A DNA stretch of 64,000 nucleotides from Elizabethkingia bruuniana (lineage in GTDB: Bacteria > Bacteroidota > Bacteroidia > Flavobacteriales > Weeksellaceae). Under the pieces are notes generated by a model. The model was not told where the DNA came from. It saw only the letters and a program-made list of their open reading frames with translations, and made no database searches. A program made the position numbers and the translations under genes. Shown piece after piece: positions 35,247 through 45,862 of the stretch (position 1 is the first letter of the stretch; each line of letters begins with the position of its first letter). Location: assembly GCF_002024805.1 (NCBI RefSeq), contig NZ_CP014337.1, positions 124,001 through 188,000 on the forward strand, read 5' to 3'.

Positions 35247-37616
35247 ATGGATACAATACATCAAAAAGATTATATAATAAGAAGCAAAAAAGAGCAATCT
35301 GTTAATGTTCTTGACCTTCTAAACTATTTTTTACATCACTGGAAATGGTTTGCATTATCCATTTTAATATTTGGAGGCTATTTTTACTATCAATATAGCA
35401 AAACACCTTTTATGTATAGCCAGTCAGAAGTTGTAATGATTAAAACATCTTCAAATACACCTACTACGGCTAGGATAACAAGGTCTTATGGGGGAGGAGC
35501 CAGCGTAAAAGATGAGATGATACAATTAAGATCAAAAGAATTGATGAGATTAGTTGTAGATAGAACTGGAGCAGATATGAGTTATAAAATTTCTTCGGGG
35601 CTTAGAAATCATGAATTGTATAAATCCTCGCCAATCCAGGTAAAAGTTGCTGGAGTTTCTTCCGAAGGGAGCTATGAACTTATTGTGACTCCTGTAGATG
35701 CGAACAATGTTCTGATAAAGAATGGGAAAGATCAAGAATTAAAGGTAATGTTAAATAAGTGGGTGCAGACACCTATTGGGAAAATTTTAGTGACTCCTAG
35801 TAAATATTATAAATCAGATTATTATGGAGTTGATATTTTGGTTTCAAAGATTCCTAGAGAAGCAATGATGGGGCAGTTTATAGGAAGTCTTAATGTTAGT
35901 CAGATAGACGAAGATGCAGCACTGTTACAAGTCAATATTGAAGATCAATCTCCGGAAAGAGCAGCTGATATATTGCAAGCTCTGATTACTGTGTATAATG
36001 ATGTTTATTTACAAGATAAGAATAAAATCGCAGAGAATACAGCTAGCTTTATAAAAGACAGATTGGCACTAATAGAAGGAGAGTTAGGTTCTGTTGAATC
36101 AAATATTGAAGAAATAAAAATAGCAAATCAAGGTATAGATATAGCTTCGGCTGGGAGCATGTATATATCTGAAAAAAATCAATATAAAACGGAAGGATCC
36201 AAGATAGAAACTGATATGAGATTAGCAGAAATGATGCGTTCTTATATTTCTAATAAAGGAAAACAAAATAGTCTGATCCCTAACAATACAGGATTGATAG
36301 AAGGAAATGTTGAAGGGCAAATAGCAGAATATAATATGGCTTTGCTGAAAAGAAATCGGTTAGCAGAAGGAGGTAATTCTCTAAATCCCGTAGTAATAGA
36401 TATGGATGATGCATTAACTGCAATGCGTAATAATATTAATCGAGCAATAGATAATTCTCTTAGGGGATTAAAAATTAAGCTAAATAATGCCCAGAAAGAA
36501 GAAGCTTTGGCTCAGGGTAAAGTATTGCAAATGCCTCAAAAAGAAAGATCAATGCTTTCTATAGAGCGGCAACGCAGAGTAAAAGAAGATTTATACATGT
36601 TCTTGCTTAATAAAAGAGAAGAAAATGCATTGAATGAAGCTGTTACCGAAGCTAATCTTAGAATTGTTGACCCTCCGACAGGAAAAGGATCTCCAATATA
36701 TCCCAACCGCTTAAAAAAAATAGCAACAGGTATTGCAATTGGTGTTACTTTGCCAGTAGTTATATTAATTTCTATGATGATGTTAAATACAGGGGTAAGA
36801 GGTCGTCAGGATATAGAAAATGTATTGAGTGTTCCGTTTTTAGGTGAAATACCTTTGGTTAGAAATAAAAAACAAAGTAAGGGAGATGTACTGGTAAGTA
36901 AATCGGGACGTGATCCTATAACAGAATCATTCCGGATTTTACGTACCAATATCAGTTTTATGGCAAAAGATGGGGCTCCTCCAAAGGTATTTACATTTAC
37001 CTCATTTAGTGCAGGTGTTGGGAAAACATTTAGTGTTTTAAATCTTGCCACAACGTTATCTTATTTGGATAAAAAAGTAATAGCCATTGATTTAGATTTG
37101 AGAAAAGGAACCTTGAGTTCTCGCGTAGATCTTTTACATGGAAAAGGAACCAGTCATTATCTTTCAAGTCCATCTATTAGTATTGATGAAATAATACATA
37201 AGAGTGATATTGTTGATGGTGTTGACTTTATACCTATTGGAGCTATAGCACCGAATCCTGTTGAATTATTACTAAGTAAACGCTTAGATGAATTGATTAA
37301 TGAGTTAAAGGCACGCTATGATTATGTAATCATTGATGGTGTTCCAGTAGGAATAGTAGCTGATGCAAGTATTATAGATCGTGTGGCAGATCTTACATTA
37401 TTTATTATCAGGATAGGTAAGATGGATCGTAGACAACTTCCGGAAATTGAAAAAATTTACCAAGAGAAAAAACTTTCGAATCTGGCAATAGTATTAAATG
37501 GACTTAAGTTAAATGGTTATGGATATGGTTATGGAAGTTATGGTTATGGAAGTTATGGTTACGGCTATGGTGAGGAGAAGAAGAAAACTATATTTGATTG
37601 GTTTAAAAGACTATAG
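35247..37616 (+). CDS. wzc: Wzc-like polysaccharide co-polymerase / BY tyrosine kinase (copy 1)
   Basis: An inner-membrane chain-length regulator with a cytoplasmic kinase, 789 residues. The Wzz domain has a membrane segment near residue 35 and a second near residue 495. The kinase has a Walker A-type P-loop (SAGVGKT, about 591), Walker A' AIDLDLRKG and Walker B VIIDGVP. The tail, from about residue 755, is a run of Gly-Tyr repeats for autophosphorylation. Its coding DNA includes a 15-base tandem repeat. It ends the operon shared with the peptidase cassette and wza. No Wzb-type phosphatase gene is present in the window. Confidence 0.91.
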   Translation: MDTIHQKDYIIRSKKEQSVNVLDLLNYFLHHWKWFALSILIFGGYFYYQYSKTPFMYSQSEVVMIKTSSNTPTTARITRSYGGGASVKDEMIQLRSKELMRLVVDRTGADMSYKISSGLRNHELYKSSPIQVKVAGVSSEGSYELIVTPVDANNVLIKNGKDQELKVMLNKWVQTPIGKILVTPSKYYKSDYYGVDILVSKIPREAMMGQFIGSLNVSQIDEDAALLQVNIEDQSPERAADILQALITVYNDVYLQDKNKIAENTASFIKDRLALIEGELGSVESNIEEIKIANQGIDIASAGSMYISEKNQYKTEGSKIETDMRLAEMMRSYISNKGKQNSLIPNNTGLIEGNVEGQIAEYNMALLKRNRLAEGGNSLNPVVIDMDDALTAMRNNINRAIDNSLRGLKIKLNNAQKEEALAQGKVLQMPQKERSMLSIERQRRVKEDLYMFLLNKREENALNEAVTEANLRIVDPPTGKGSPIYPNRLKKIATGIAIGVTLPVVILISMMMLNTGVRGRQDIENVLSVPFLGEIPLVRNKKQSKGDVLVSKSGRDPITESFRILRTNISFMAKDGAPPKVFTFTSFSAGVGKTFSVLNLATTLSYLDKKVIAIDLDLRKGTLSSRVDLLHGKGTSHYLSSPSISIDEIIHKSDIVDGVDFIPIGAIAPNPVELLLSKRLDELINELKARYDYVIIDGVPVGIVADASIIDRVADLTLFIIRIGKMDRRQLPEIEKIYQEKKLSNLAIVLNGLKLNGYGYGYGSYGYGSYGYGYGEEKKKTIFDWFKRL

Positions 37617-37637
37617 AAATAATTCTATTTGAATATT

Positions 37638-37670
37638 AAGGGAGCAATTTAATCGCGTTGCTCCCTTTTT
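37638..37670 (+). terminator. Rho-independent terminator after wzc copy 1
   Basis: A ten-base perfect stem (AAGGGAGCAA at 37638-37647 with TTGCTCCCTT at 37658-37667), a ten-base loop and a following T run. It closes the operon that begins at 30058. Confidence 0.85.
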
Positions 37671-37739
37671 GAATCTTAAAACACTTATATTCTTTAATAA
37701 ATCCTTACCTTTAAACGTTAATTTTTAAGATCGAAAAAA

Positions 37740-38627
37740 ATGAAATTCGGGCAAGTAGAGAATCCTTCTTTAATAGATTTTACTATTCCACAAGATCATG
37801 TAAATACGTCATTAGTATTAGAAAAGAATAAAGAAGGTCTTAAAGAAATATTTGTAGGTTGTGCTAAATGGAATAAAACTGATCTTAAAGGATTCTATCC
37901 TAAAGGGACGAAAGATGAGTTAAGCTATTATTCCACACAATTTAATTCTATAGAAATGAATGCTACTTTTTATGGGATGCCTACTCCAGATCAGGTAACT
38001 GTTTGGAAGAATAAGGCTCCGGATTCATTTAAATTTTTCCCAAAAATAACAAATACTGTATCTCATTTCAGACGACTAAAAGATGTAACGGAACCTGTTA
38101 CGCAGTTTGCTTCAGCTATCATGAATTTTGAGGAAAAGCTTGGAATGGTGTTTCTGCAGTTGCATGACAATTTTAAACCCAAAGACTTTGATCGTCTAAA
38201 GAAATTTATAAAAGATTGGCCTGTTGAGGTTCCTTTGGCAATAGAGTTACGAAATGCAGAATGGTTTACAGATGAAAACATTTTTAATGAAACTTGTGAA
38301 TTATTTGAACGACATAATATTACAAATATTATTGTTGACACAGCAGGACGCAGAGATATGATGCATATGCGACTAACAACTCCGACTGCTTTTGTTCGTT
38401 ATGTTGGAGCTAATGCAGATAGTGATTATAGCCGTCTTGATGAATGGGTGCAAAAGATTGCACAATGGAAAGGAGAAGGTTTGCTCAATTTATATTTCTT
38501 TATTCATCAGAATATAGAAAAAGCATCTCCTCTTTTGTCGGCACATTTTATAGATAATCTAAATAAAGAAATTGGATCTGAACTCTTAATTCCAAAAATG
38601 GCAGATTCACAACCGACTTTATTTTAA
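37740..38627 (+). CDS. DUF72 domain protein (YecE-like)
   Basis: A 295-residue protein of the DUF72 TIM-barrel family: FVGCAKWN near residue 38, YYSTQFNSIEMNATFYGMP near residue 68, and FFPKITN, FLQLHDNF and IELRN in order. The family is widespread and its biochemical role is not settled. It follows the terminator and starts the housekeeping island, with TACCTTTA at 37706-37713 as a weak promoter candidate. No link to the polysaccharide genes is visible. Confidence 0.88.
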   Translation: MKFGQVENPSLIDFTIPQDHVNTSLVLEKNKEGLKEIFVGCAKWNKTDLKGFYPKGTKDELSYYSTQFNSIEMNATFYGMPTPDQVTVWKNKAPDSFKFFPKITNTVSHFRRLKDVTEPVTQFASAIMNFEEKLGMVFLQLHDNFKPKDFDRLKKFIKDWPVEVPLAIELRNAEWFTDENIFNETCELFERHNITNIIVDTAGRRDMMHMRLTTPTAFVRYVGANADSDYSRLDEWVQKIAQWKGEGLLNLYFFIHQNIEKASPLLSAHFIDNLNKEIGSELLIPKMADSQPTLF

Positions 38628-38640
38628 TAAAAATAATCAG

Positions 38641-38648
38641 TAATTTTG
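38641..38648 (+). promoter_or_regulatory. Possible -7 element for glyA
   Basis: TAATTTTG matches TAnnTTTG and lies 34 bases before the glyA start in a 54-base gap. No clear -33 element is seen. Confidence 0.33.
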
Positions 38649-38681
38649 AAATATTAAAACTTGAAATACCTAAATTAAATT

Positions 38682-39950
38682 ATGAGTGATATCATTTTTG
38701 ACCTGATAGAAAAAGAAAGAGAGAGACAAAGCCACGGACTGGAGCTTATTGCTTCCGAGAATTTTGTTTCGGATAATGTAATGAGAGCAATGGGGAGTGT
38801 GTTGACAAATAAATATGCAGAAGGCTATCCCGGAAAAAGATATTACGGAGGTTGTGAAGTGGTAGACGAGGTCGAAACTTTGGCAATTAATAGAGCAAAA
38901 GAGCTTTTTGGTGTGGAATATGTAAATGTTCAACCTCATTCAGGCTCTCAGGCTAATGCTGCAATTTATTTAGCAGTTCTGAAGCCTGGAGATAAAATAA
39001 TGGGAATGGATTTGTCCATGGGAGGACACTTAACTCATGGTTCTTCTGTGAATTTTTCAGGAATACAATACGAAGTTGTTTCTTATGGAGTTGAAAAAGA
39101 AACAGGGCTTATAGACTATAATCAAATGAGGGAGGTCGCTCTTAGAGAAAGACCAAAAATGATGATTGCTGGCTTTTCGGCTTATTCAAGAGATCTAGAT
39201 TATGTAAAGTTCAGAGAAATCGCAGATGAGATCGGAGCTACGCTATGGGCTGATATTGCTCACCCTGCTGGTTTAGTTGCAAAAGGTTTATTAAATAACC
39301 CATTTGAGCACTGTCATGTAGTAACCACTACTACTCATAAAACACTAAGAGGTCCAAGAGGAGGTATGATTATGATGGGGAAAGATTTTGAAAATGCTTA
39401 TGGACATAAAACGCCAAAAGGAGAGATCAAAATGATGAGTCAGGTTCTGGACGGAGCTGTATTTCCGGGAATTCAGGGAGGGCCACTAGAGCATGTTATT
39501 GCTGGTAAAGCTGTTGCTTTTGGAGAAGCTCTGGATGATAAGTTTACTGTGTATGCAAAGCAAGTTAAATCAAATGCACAAGCTCTTGCAAAAGCTATGA
39601 TAGATAATGGTTTTGATATTGTAAGTGGTGGAACTGATAATCACTTGATGCTAATCGATCTTCGTAATAAAAATGTTAATGGTAAAGAAACTGAAAAAGC
39701 TTTAGTAAAAGCTGATATTACTTGTAATAAAAATATGGTTCCGTTTGATGATAAATCACCATTTACTACTTCAGGAATCCGCTTAGGAACTGCTGCTATT
39801 ACAACAAGAGGTCTAAAAGAAAATGATATGGAAACTATTGCTGGATTAATTTCAGAAGTGGTAGATAACATAAAGAATGATGAAGTGCTAGATGCTGTAA
39901 AGGGAAAAGTAAATAAATTAATGGAAGGAAAGTCTTTGTTTAATTATTAA
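38682..39950 (+). CDS. glyA: Serine hydroxymethyltransferase
   Basis: This PLP enzyme interconverts serine and glycine, charging tetrahydrofolate with a one-carbon unit. At 422 residues it matches the bacterial GlyA length. LIASENFVS near residue 22, [11 protein letters not shown] near 85 and the PLP lysine Lys220 in [14 protein letters not shown] are all present. It is a core gene between the two polysaccharide regions and is followed by a strong terminator. It could indirectly feed formyl-THF to the formyltransferase at 15700. Confidence 0.97.
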   Translation: MSDIIFDLIEKERERQSHGLELIASENFVSDNVMRAMGSVLTNKYAEGYPGKRYYGGCEVVDEVETLAINRAKELFGVEYVNVQPHSGSQANAAIYLAVLKPGDKIMGMDLSMGGHLTHGSSVNFSGIQYEVVSYGVEKETGLIDYNQMREVALRERPKMMIAGFSAYSRDLDYVKFREIADEIGATLWADIAHPAGLVAKGLLNNPFEHCHVVTTTTHKTLRGPRGGMIMMGKDFENAYGHKTPKGEIKMMSQVLDGAVFPGIQGGPLEHVIAGKAVAFGEALDDKFTVYAKQVKSNAQALAKAMIDNGFDIVSGGTDNHLMLIDLRNKNVNGKETEKALVKADITCNKNMVPFDDKSPFTTSGIRLGTAAITTRGLKENDMETIAGLISEVVDNIKNDEVLDAVKGKVNKLMEGKSLFNY

Positions 39951-39977
39951 TAAAGCTTAATATATTTATCTATAAAT

Positions 39978-40011
39978 AAAAGAATAGCTTTGCGGCTGTT
40001 CTTTTATTTTT
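39978..40011 (+). terminator. Rho-independent terminator after glyA
   Basis: Stem of 11 pairs with one G-T pair (AAAAGAATAGC at 39978-39988 with GCTGTTCTTTT at 39995-40005), a six-base loop and a T-rich tail. Confidence 0.8.
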
Positions 40012-40035
40012 CTTGACCGAGATTAAGATTAAAAA

Positions 40036-40503
40036 ATGCAAAACGAACACACAAGTTTTACTTTTCAGGAGATTAAACAAAAGTTGGTGAATTACTGTGT
40101 TTATCAGGATAGATGTCATAAAGAAGTGGAGGAAAAGATGCAGAGTTTTTTACTGATTCCTGAAGCTAAAGATGAAATATTATTATATCTGATAAATGAA
40201 AATTATCTAAATGAAGAACGCTTTACACGAAGCTATATTAGAGGTAAATTTTATATAAAGCACTGGGGAAAACAAAAAATCAAGCTGCAACTTAAAATGA
40301 AGGGCATTTCTGAAAAATTAATTCAGAATTGTATGGATGAAATTTATGAGGATGACTATACAAAACAGATACAAATCTTCGCTGAAAAACTATTGCCTAC
40401 CTATAAAGGGCTCAATGATTTTCAAAAGAAAAATAAATTAATTCGCTTTCTAGTGACAAAAGGTTATGAATATGAGTTGATTATAGAAAATATTACTAAA
40501 TAA
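40036..40503 (+). CDS. recX: Regulatory protein RecX
   Basis: A 155-residue RecX-family modulator of RecA. It shows the repeated three-helix pattern: YCVYQDRCHKEVEEKM near residue 18, LINENYLNEERFTRSYIRGKF near 55, KQKIKLQLKMKGISEKLI near 82 and a C-terminal KKNKLIRFLVTKGYEYELI. It is a core gene lying just before the second capsule locus, so it marks the left border of that accessory region. Confidence 0.9.
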   Translation: MQNEHTSFTFQEIKQKLVNYCVYQDRCHKEVEEKMQSFLLIPEAKDEILLYLINENYLNEERFTRSYIRGKFYIKHWGKQKIKLQLKMKGISEKLIQNCMDEIYEDDYTKQIQIFAEKLLPTYKGLNDFQKKNKLIRFLVTKGYEYELIIENITK

Positions 40504-40524
40504 GTAAAAATACCAAATTATATG

Positions 40525-40692
40525 TATCTTTACACGCTAATAGACTCAAGTATTATCTACTTGTAAAAAGAACAAGTATTGTCTTGAGAATAATGTTTTT
40601 TTGGTGTAAATTTTGTTAAATAAAATTTTTAATATTAGAAAATATATTTGACAATTTAACGTTAAAAACACACACAAACACTAACCAAATTA
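40525..40692 (+). promoter_or_regulatory. Promoter candidate and structured leader of the second capsule operon
   Basis: TATCTTTA at 40525-40532 resembles the -7 element with its last base changed. Just downstream, CTCAAG (40545-40550) and ACTTGT (40559-40564) pair with CTTGAG (40583-40588) and ACAAGT (40572-40577), giving a two-part stem with an internal loop. The same stretch holds a near-direct repeat of CAAGTATTatCT and CAAGTATTgtCT. About 100 bases of A/T-rich leader follow to the dehydratase start. A regulatory role is inference. Confidence 0.35.
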
Positions 40693-42627
40693 ATGAATAA
40701 AATAAAAAATGTGCAACGTAAGATTTATTCAGGGAATAACCTGGTAAATCTTACGGATATACGATATCTGCCAAGATGGATAGTTCTATTTATTGATGTC
40801 CTTATCCTTATTTTCTCACTTGCACTTTCCTTTGTTATTGTTGAAGCTCTAAATGTTAAACCATATCCGTCAATAAGTGTCTTTCAGAAATTTTTGATGG
40901 TTATTTCAGTGAATGTTCTGTTTATGTATATGTTTAAAACGTATTCAGGAATTATTCGACATTCTACTTTTATGGATTTGTTTAAATTGTTTACGGCAAG
41001 CGTTTGTACAACAATAGTAGTAATTGTTATTAATTATAGTTATTTTACTATAACAGGTAAACATCTTATTCTGATTCCTCTTTTGGGATTTTATTTTGCA
41101 ACATCTTTTGCTTTTCTGTTTTTATTTAGACTTGTTGTTAAAGAGTCTTTCCATATGTTAAGAGAATATAAAAGAAGTTCTCTTAAAAAAAGAATATTAG
41201 TATTAGGCATTGGGGAAGAATCTATTGCAATGGCTGGCGCTATTTTGGATAATTCTAGCTTGCCTTATTATGTAGAAGGTTTTTTAACGCAACGTTATGA
41301 TACAACTAATGCCAAAATATTAGGTAAACCAATATATACTAAAGATAAATTAAAGTCTTTAGCTATAGATGACTTAGATGTTGAAGGAGTTCTTATCATT
41401 AAAGAGAATCTTACCCGTGATGAAATGAATATGTGGGTTAATCTATTTTTGGAAAAAGGATTATTGATCCTTAAAGCACCTTCTGTCCAAAAAATGAGAG
41501 AAAATGATCTGGGAACAAATATAAAAAGTCTTCAAATTGAAGATCTTTTAAATAGAAAATCTATAAAATTAGATAATGAAGAGGTAAAGAAAAGGCATTT
41601 TAATAAATGCGTTTTAGTTACTGGAGGAGCAGGTTCTATTGGAAGTGAAATTGTGTGCCAAGTTGCTCAATTTAATCCTTCATTAATTGTCGTATTGGAT
41701 CAGGCGGAAACACCATTGTATGAAATTGAACTGGAAATGAAAGAAAAGTTCCCTCACGTACAGTTTAGATTTGTTTTAGCAGATATTTCAAATAGACACA
41801 GATTAGAAAGACTATTTCAGAAGTATGAGTTTTCTATGGTGTATCATGCTGCAGCCTATAAGCACGTACCTCTTATTGAAGAAAATCCACATGAGGCTAT
41901 ACTGGTAAATGTTTTAGGTTCTAAGAATTTAGCCTGTTTATCAAGTAAATATAAAGTGAATCGCTTTGTAATGGTTTCTACTGATAAAGCAGTGAATCCT
42001 ACAAATGTAATGGGAGCGTCTAAAAGAACAGCCGAACTTTTTGTGCAAGCCTTACAACATACTGAAGGAAATACAACGAAATTTATTACAACCCGTTTTG
42101 GTAATGTATTAGGGTCAAATGGCTCCGTTATTCCTCATTTCAAAAAGCAGATAGAGAAAGGTGGTCCTATAACCATTACGCACCCAGAAATTGTACGCTA
42201 TTTTATGACTATTCCTGAAGCTTGTGAGTTGGTATTACAGGCTGGTACAATGGGACAAGGGGGTGAGATTTTTGTTTTTGATATGGGAGAACCAGTTAAA
42301 ATTTTAGATCTTGCAAAACGTATGATTAAGTTATCGGGTTTTGAACCAGAGACTGACATAAAAATTGTTTATACAGGATTAAGACCTGGAGAAAAGCTGT
42401 ATGAAGAATTATTGAGTGATAATACAAAAAACCTACCCACTCATAATGAGAAAATTATGATTTCTAAAGATCCTAATATGGAATATAAAAATATTGAACT
42501 ATTGGCTAATCAGGTGACTAAAGCAGCAGTGAGGAGAGATAAATTAGAAGTGGTGCGCCAATTAAAGATAATTGTACCTGAGTTTAAAAGTAACAATTCA
42601 ATATTTGAAGTTCTGGATAAACAATAA
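40693..42627 (+). CDS. Membrane-bound UDP-sugar 4,6-dehydratase (FlaA1/CapD/WbpM/PglF type)
   Basis: A 644-residue protein with four membrane helices in the first 150 or so residues, a first Rossmann domain (LVLGIGEES near residue 171) and a catalytic SDR domain. In the SDR domain GGAGSIGSE is near residue 311, AAYKHVPLIEENP near 394, and STDKAVNPTNVMGASKR near 432. The usual Tyr is Met, as in the Ser-Met-Lys triad of large WbpM/PglF enzymes. The product is probably UDP-4-keto-6-deoxy-GlcNAc. Downstream aminotransferase, GNAT and PglC-like genes suggest it feeds a bacillosamine-type sugar. Confidence 0.9.
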   Translation: MNKIKNVQRKIYSGNNLVNLTDIRYLPRWIVLFIDVLILIFSLALSFVIVEALNVKPYPSISVFQKFLMVISVNVLFMYMFKTYSGIIRHSTFMDLFKLFTASVCTTIVVIVINYSYFTITGKHLILIPLLGFYFATSFAFLFLFRLVVKESFHMLREYKRSSLKKRILVLGIGEESIAMAGAILDNSSLPYYVEGFLTQRYDTTNAKILGKPIYTKDKLKSLAIDDLDVEGVLIIKENLTRDEMNMWVNLFLEKGLLILKAPSVQKMRENDLGTNIKSLQIEDLLNRKSIKLDNEEVKKRHFNKCVLVTGGAGSIGSEIVCQVAQFNPSLIVVLDQAETPLYEIELEMKEKFPHVQFRFVLADISNRHRLERLFQKYEFSMVYHAAAYKHVPLIEENPHEAILVNVLGSKNLACLSSKYKVNRFVMVSTDKAVNPTNVMGASKRTAELFVQALQHTEGNTTKFITTRFGNVLGSNGSVIPHFKKQIEKGGPITITHPEIVRYFMTIPEACELVLQAGTMGQGGEIFVFDMGEPVKILDLAKRMIKLSGFEPETDIKIVYTGLRPGEKLYEELLSDNTKNLPTHNEKIMISKDPNMEYKNIELLANQVTKAAVRRDKLEVVRQLKIIVPEFKSNNSIFEVLDKQ

Positions 42628-42638
42628 GTCAAAAACTG

Positions 42639-42646
42639 TATATTTG
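42639..42646 (+). promoter_or_regulatory. Possible internal -7 element upstream of wza copy 2
   Basis: TATATTTG matches TAnnTTTG, 12 bases after the dehydratase stop and 26 before the wza start. It may give extra transcription of the export genes. No -33 TTG is seen at proper spacing. Confidence 0.33.
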
Positions 42647-42671
42647 CAAATATTCGATTTTAAAGAAAAAT

Positions 42672-43469
42672 ATGAAGATCAGAAGCTTTTTAATGCTGTT
42701 GTTAGCCACCCTAGTAATTGTTTCATGTCGTACCCGTAATGATATTAATTATTTGCAGGATGTTGATAAAACAGCAACGGAAATGGCACTCCGAATGGAG
42801 AATAATACTCTACAGCCAGGAGATCAATTAGTAATTAATGTTATGGCAAAAGATTTAGATGTAGTAAAGCCATTTAATCAAAACTATTCATCTGGCCAAA
42901 TACTACAAAATCCTCAATTAACAGGTAATGTAAGTCCTACCACGCCTACAGCATCCGGACCTTCTTATGTTGTTGATTCTAATGGAGAAATAGATTTTCC
43001 GGTGTTAGGAAAACTGAACACAAAGGAAATGACTATTGAGCAATTCAAACAAAGTTTATATAATAAACTTGTTCGCTATATTAAAGAACCAACTATCAGT
43101 GTTAAGTTGAATAACTTTAGAGTTTCAGTGATGGGGGAGGTTGTTCGTCCGGGAGAATACGTTATTACTGATGGACAAACTAATTTTATGAAAGCATTGG
43201 CATTGGCTGGAGATTTAACGATATATGGTGTGAGAGATAATGTCTTATTGGTTAGAACTGTAGATGGTAAAATAGAAAAAGTGCGTGTTGATTTAACACG
43301 TTCTGATTTCATGGAATCTCCATATTACAATTTAAAACAAGGAGATGTAATCTATGTTTCTGCAAATAAAACTAAAGAGAAAACATCCCGATTGGATCCA
43401 AATATGCCTATTTATATATCAGTCGCCAGTATTGTCGTAACTATTTTAGCCTTAGTATTTAAAAAATAA
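42672..43469 (+). CDS. wza: Wza-like polysaccharide export lipoprotein (copy 2)
   Basis: A 265-residue outer-membrane export lipoprotein. The signal peptide ends in VIVSC, with lipid-Cys19. The PES domain has [17 protein letters not shown] near residue 47, and [14 protein letters not shown] is near residue 98. An SLBB-type [17 protein letters not shown] follows, and a C-terminal hydrophobic helix ends the protein. It is clearly homologous to the copy at 34442 but diverged. It is followed after 11 bases by the second wzc. Confidence 0.91.
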   Translation: MKIRSFLMLLLATLVIVSCRTRNDINYLQDVDKTATEMALRMENNTLQPGDQLVINVMAKDLDVVKPFNQNYSSGQILQNPQLTGNVSPTTPTASGPSYVVDSNGEIDFPVLGKLNTKEMTIEQFKQSLYNKLVRYIKEPTISVKLNNFRVSVMGEVVRPGEYVITDGQTNFMKALALAGDLTIYGVRDNVLLVRTVDGKIEKVRVDLTRSDFMESPYYNLKQGDVIYVSANKTKEKTSRLDPNMPIYISVASIVVTILALVFKK

Positions 43470-43480
43470 TTTTTAGCATA

Positions 43481-45862
43481 ATGAGTGCACCGTCACAAGA
43501 TAATCAATATACAAACAAAGAAGTTAACATTAATGAGATCATTAAACCATATTTACTTAGATGGCCATGGTTTATTATTTGTGCTATTCTAGCTTCAATT
43601 ATTGCTTTTTTTGTATTGAAATTCATAACTCCTGTCTATCAGATTCAATCTACTGTGTTAATAAAAGATGCAAAAAATAATTCTGCACAAGGGGGGGCTG
43701 AAATGAATATTCTTCAAGATCTTTCTGGATTTGGAGGTATGAAAACTAATAGTGTTGATAACGAGATTGAGATTTTTAAATCTAAAAAATTAATGCAGGA
43801 TGTAGTAGATCGTTTAAACTTGCAAACTGATATTTTTGCTCATGCAGGGCTTAAAAAAGTTGAATTATATAAATCAACATCTCCAATAGAAGTCAGAATT
43901 GTTAATGAGAAGAAAAATGTCAAATTTCCTAAAAAGCCACTGAAATTACAAATTAAAGGTAATCAATTATTTATTTCTTCTAGTGAGCTAGATAAAGATA
44001 TTGTAGCTTCCTTCGGTAAAACTATAGGATTACCATATGCTAATATTATCATTATGAAAAATGATAAATATGATGCACAAAGTATAAAAGATATAGATAA
44101 TATAAATAACCTTGAACTTAATGTTATTACGTTGGAGAATAAGGTTACCAATATGCAAAAATTATTAGGGGTTAATCTTACAAGTAAAGAAACTACAGTT
44201 ATCCGGCTATCAATGAATTATGCTCAGATTCAGAAAGCAAAGGATGTTCTGAATGCTTTAGTTGTAGCATACAATAACGATGCAATTCAGGATAAAAATT
44301 CTGAATCCAGTAAGACGTTAGCTTTTATTGAAGAGAGAATAAAAAAATTATCAGGAGAGTTAGGACAAGTAGAGAATGAGAAAGAAAATTTTAAATCAAA
44401 AAACCAATTAACAGATATAGAAACTGAAGCCAAAATCAGTTTAGAGAGTTCTGCTGCAGCCAGAGCTAAGCAATTAGAATTAGATGGACAACTTGAATTA
44501 ACCAATGCTCTAATTAACTATGTATCTCATCAAGGACAATATCAGGTTTTACCTTCAAATGTTGGTTTAGCTAACCCGGAAGCTATAGCTGGTATTTCTG
44601 CATATAATCAATTGGTATTACAAAGAAATCGATTGTTAGAATCAGCAACAACTGAGAATCCCATAGTGATAGATCTCACAAAGCAAATTAATAATATGCG
44701 TTCATCTGTAATGCAAAGCTTACAGAGAAATAAGAATGGATTAGAGCTGGCTAGAAACGAATATGTAGGTGAGCAAAATAAAGTATCCGGAAAAATTTCT
44801 AAATTACCCTCTATTGAAAAAATGTTTAGAGGAATTGAACGACAACAGCAAATTAAAGAAAACTTATATTTGTTATTATTACAAAAAAGAGAAGAAACTG
44901 CAATTTCTCAATCAATAACTGCAGATAAAGCAAGAATTATTGATAAAGCCTATGCTTCAGAAGAACCTGTATCTCCAAAAAAAATAATGTTTTTATTAGG
45001 AGGGCTTCTTGTGGGGATCTTGCTGCCATTTGCTATAATTTATCTATCCGAGCTTTTTAATAATAAAATAAAATCTAAGCATGATTTGGAAAAATTATCT
45101 CATGCATCAATACTTGGTGAAATACCTAGTATAGAAAAAGGAGAATCGGATATTGTTCAAATGAATGATTTATCTCCAATGGCTGAAGCTTTTAGAATTC
45201 TCATTACAAATATGAATTTTATATTGCCGAAAAGGGAAAAAGGTAAGGTTATATTTGTTACCTCTACTGTTAAGGGTGAGGGGAAGACTTTCACATCTGT
45301 AAATTTATCATTGACTTTAGCAACACCTAATAAAAAGGTGATTATTATTGGGTCGGATATAAGAAATCCACAACTACAGCGTTATAATACAGCAAGAAAA
45401 GGATTAAAAGGACTTACTGAATATTTGTACTCAGATCAAACTCGTCTTGAAGATATTATTCATGTGTCTACATTTAATCCCTATTTAGATGTTATTTATT
45501 CAGGAATGATACCTCCAAATCCAACAGAGTTATTAACTAATGGACGTTATAACGAATTGTTAGAAGAGTTAAGAAAAAAATATGATTATATAATTGTTGA
45601 TACTGCTCCACTAATGTTAGTAACTGATACTTTTTTAATTTCAGATCTGGCAGATACTACGATTTATGTTACACGCTCTAAATATACTGAAAAGGCTTTG
45701 ATAGAATTTGCAAATAGTAATATTGATCAAGCGAAAATCAAAAATGTAGGTTTTGTTTTAAATGATGTTGGTAGAAATGATTTTGGTTATGGAAATAAAT
45801 ATGGCTATGGCTATGGAGTTAAAGAAAAAAACTGGATTGAAAAGATAAAAGATAAGCTATAA
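43481..45862 (+). CDS. wzc: Wzc-like polysaccharide co-polymerase / BY tyrosine kinase (copy 2)
   Basis: A 793-residue chain-length regulator and tyrosine kinase. The Wzz-type membrane helix is near residues 31-50, and the second helix near 508-525 follows a coiled-coil-rich periplasmic part (about 280-450). The kinase has a KGEGKT P-loop near residue 600, a GSDIRNP Walker A' and VDTAPL for Walker B. A short Gly-Tyr tail lies near residue 768. Walker A' shows Ser where the first Asp is common. The coding DNA holds a G7 tract at 43691-43697, unusual in this AT-rich genome. Confidence 0.92.
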   Translation: MSAPSQDNQYTNKEVNINEIIKPYLLRWPWFIICAILASIIAFFVLKFITPVYQIQSTVLIKDAKNNSAQGGAEMNILQDLSGFGGMKTNSVDNEIEIFKSKKLMQDVVDRLNLQTDIFAHAGLKKVELYKSTSPIEVRIVNEKKNVKFPKKPLKLQIKGNQLFISSSELDKDIVASFGKTIGLPYANIIIMKNDKYDAQSIKDIDNINNLELNVITLENKVTNMQKLLGVNLTSKETTVIRLSMNYAQIQKAKDVLNALVVAYNNDAIQDKNSESSKTLAFIEERIKKLSGELGQVENEKENFKSKNQLTDIETEAKISLESSAAARAKQLELDGQLELTNALINYVSHQGQYQVLPSNVGLANPEAIAGISAYNQLVLQRNRLLESATTENPIVIDLTKQINNMRSSVMQSLQRNKNGLELARNEYVGEQNKVSGKISKLPSIEKMFRGIERQQQIKENLYLLLLQKREETAISQSITADKARIIDKAYASEEPVSPKKIMFLLGGLLVGILLPFAIIYLSELFNNKIKSKHDLEKLSHASILGEIPSIEKGESDIVQMNDLSPMAEAFRILITNMNFILPKREKGKVIFVTSTVKGEGKTFTSVNLSLTLATPNKKVIIIGSDIRNPQLQRYNTARKGLKGLTEYLYSDQTRLEDIIHVSTFNPYLDVIYSGMIPPNPTELLTNGRYNELLEELRKKYDYIIVDTAPLMLVTDTFLISDLADTTIYVTRSKYTEKALIEFANSNIDQAKIKNVGFVLNDVGRNDFGYGNKYGYGYGVKEKNWIEKIKDKL

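Noticed and set aside
37511-37575. Repeat array as CRISPR or satellite
   Set aside because: It is an in-frame Gly-Tyr coding repeat with no spacers.
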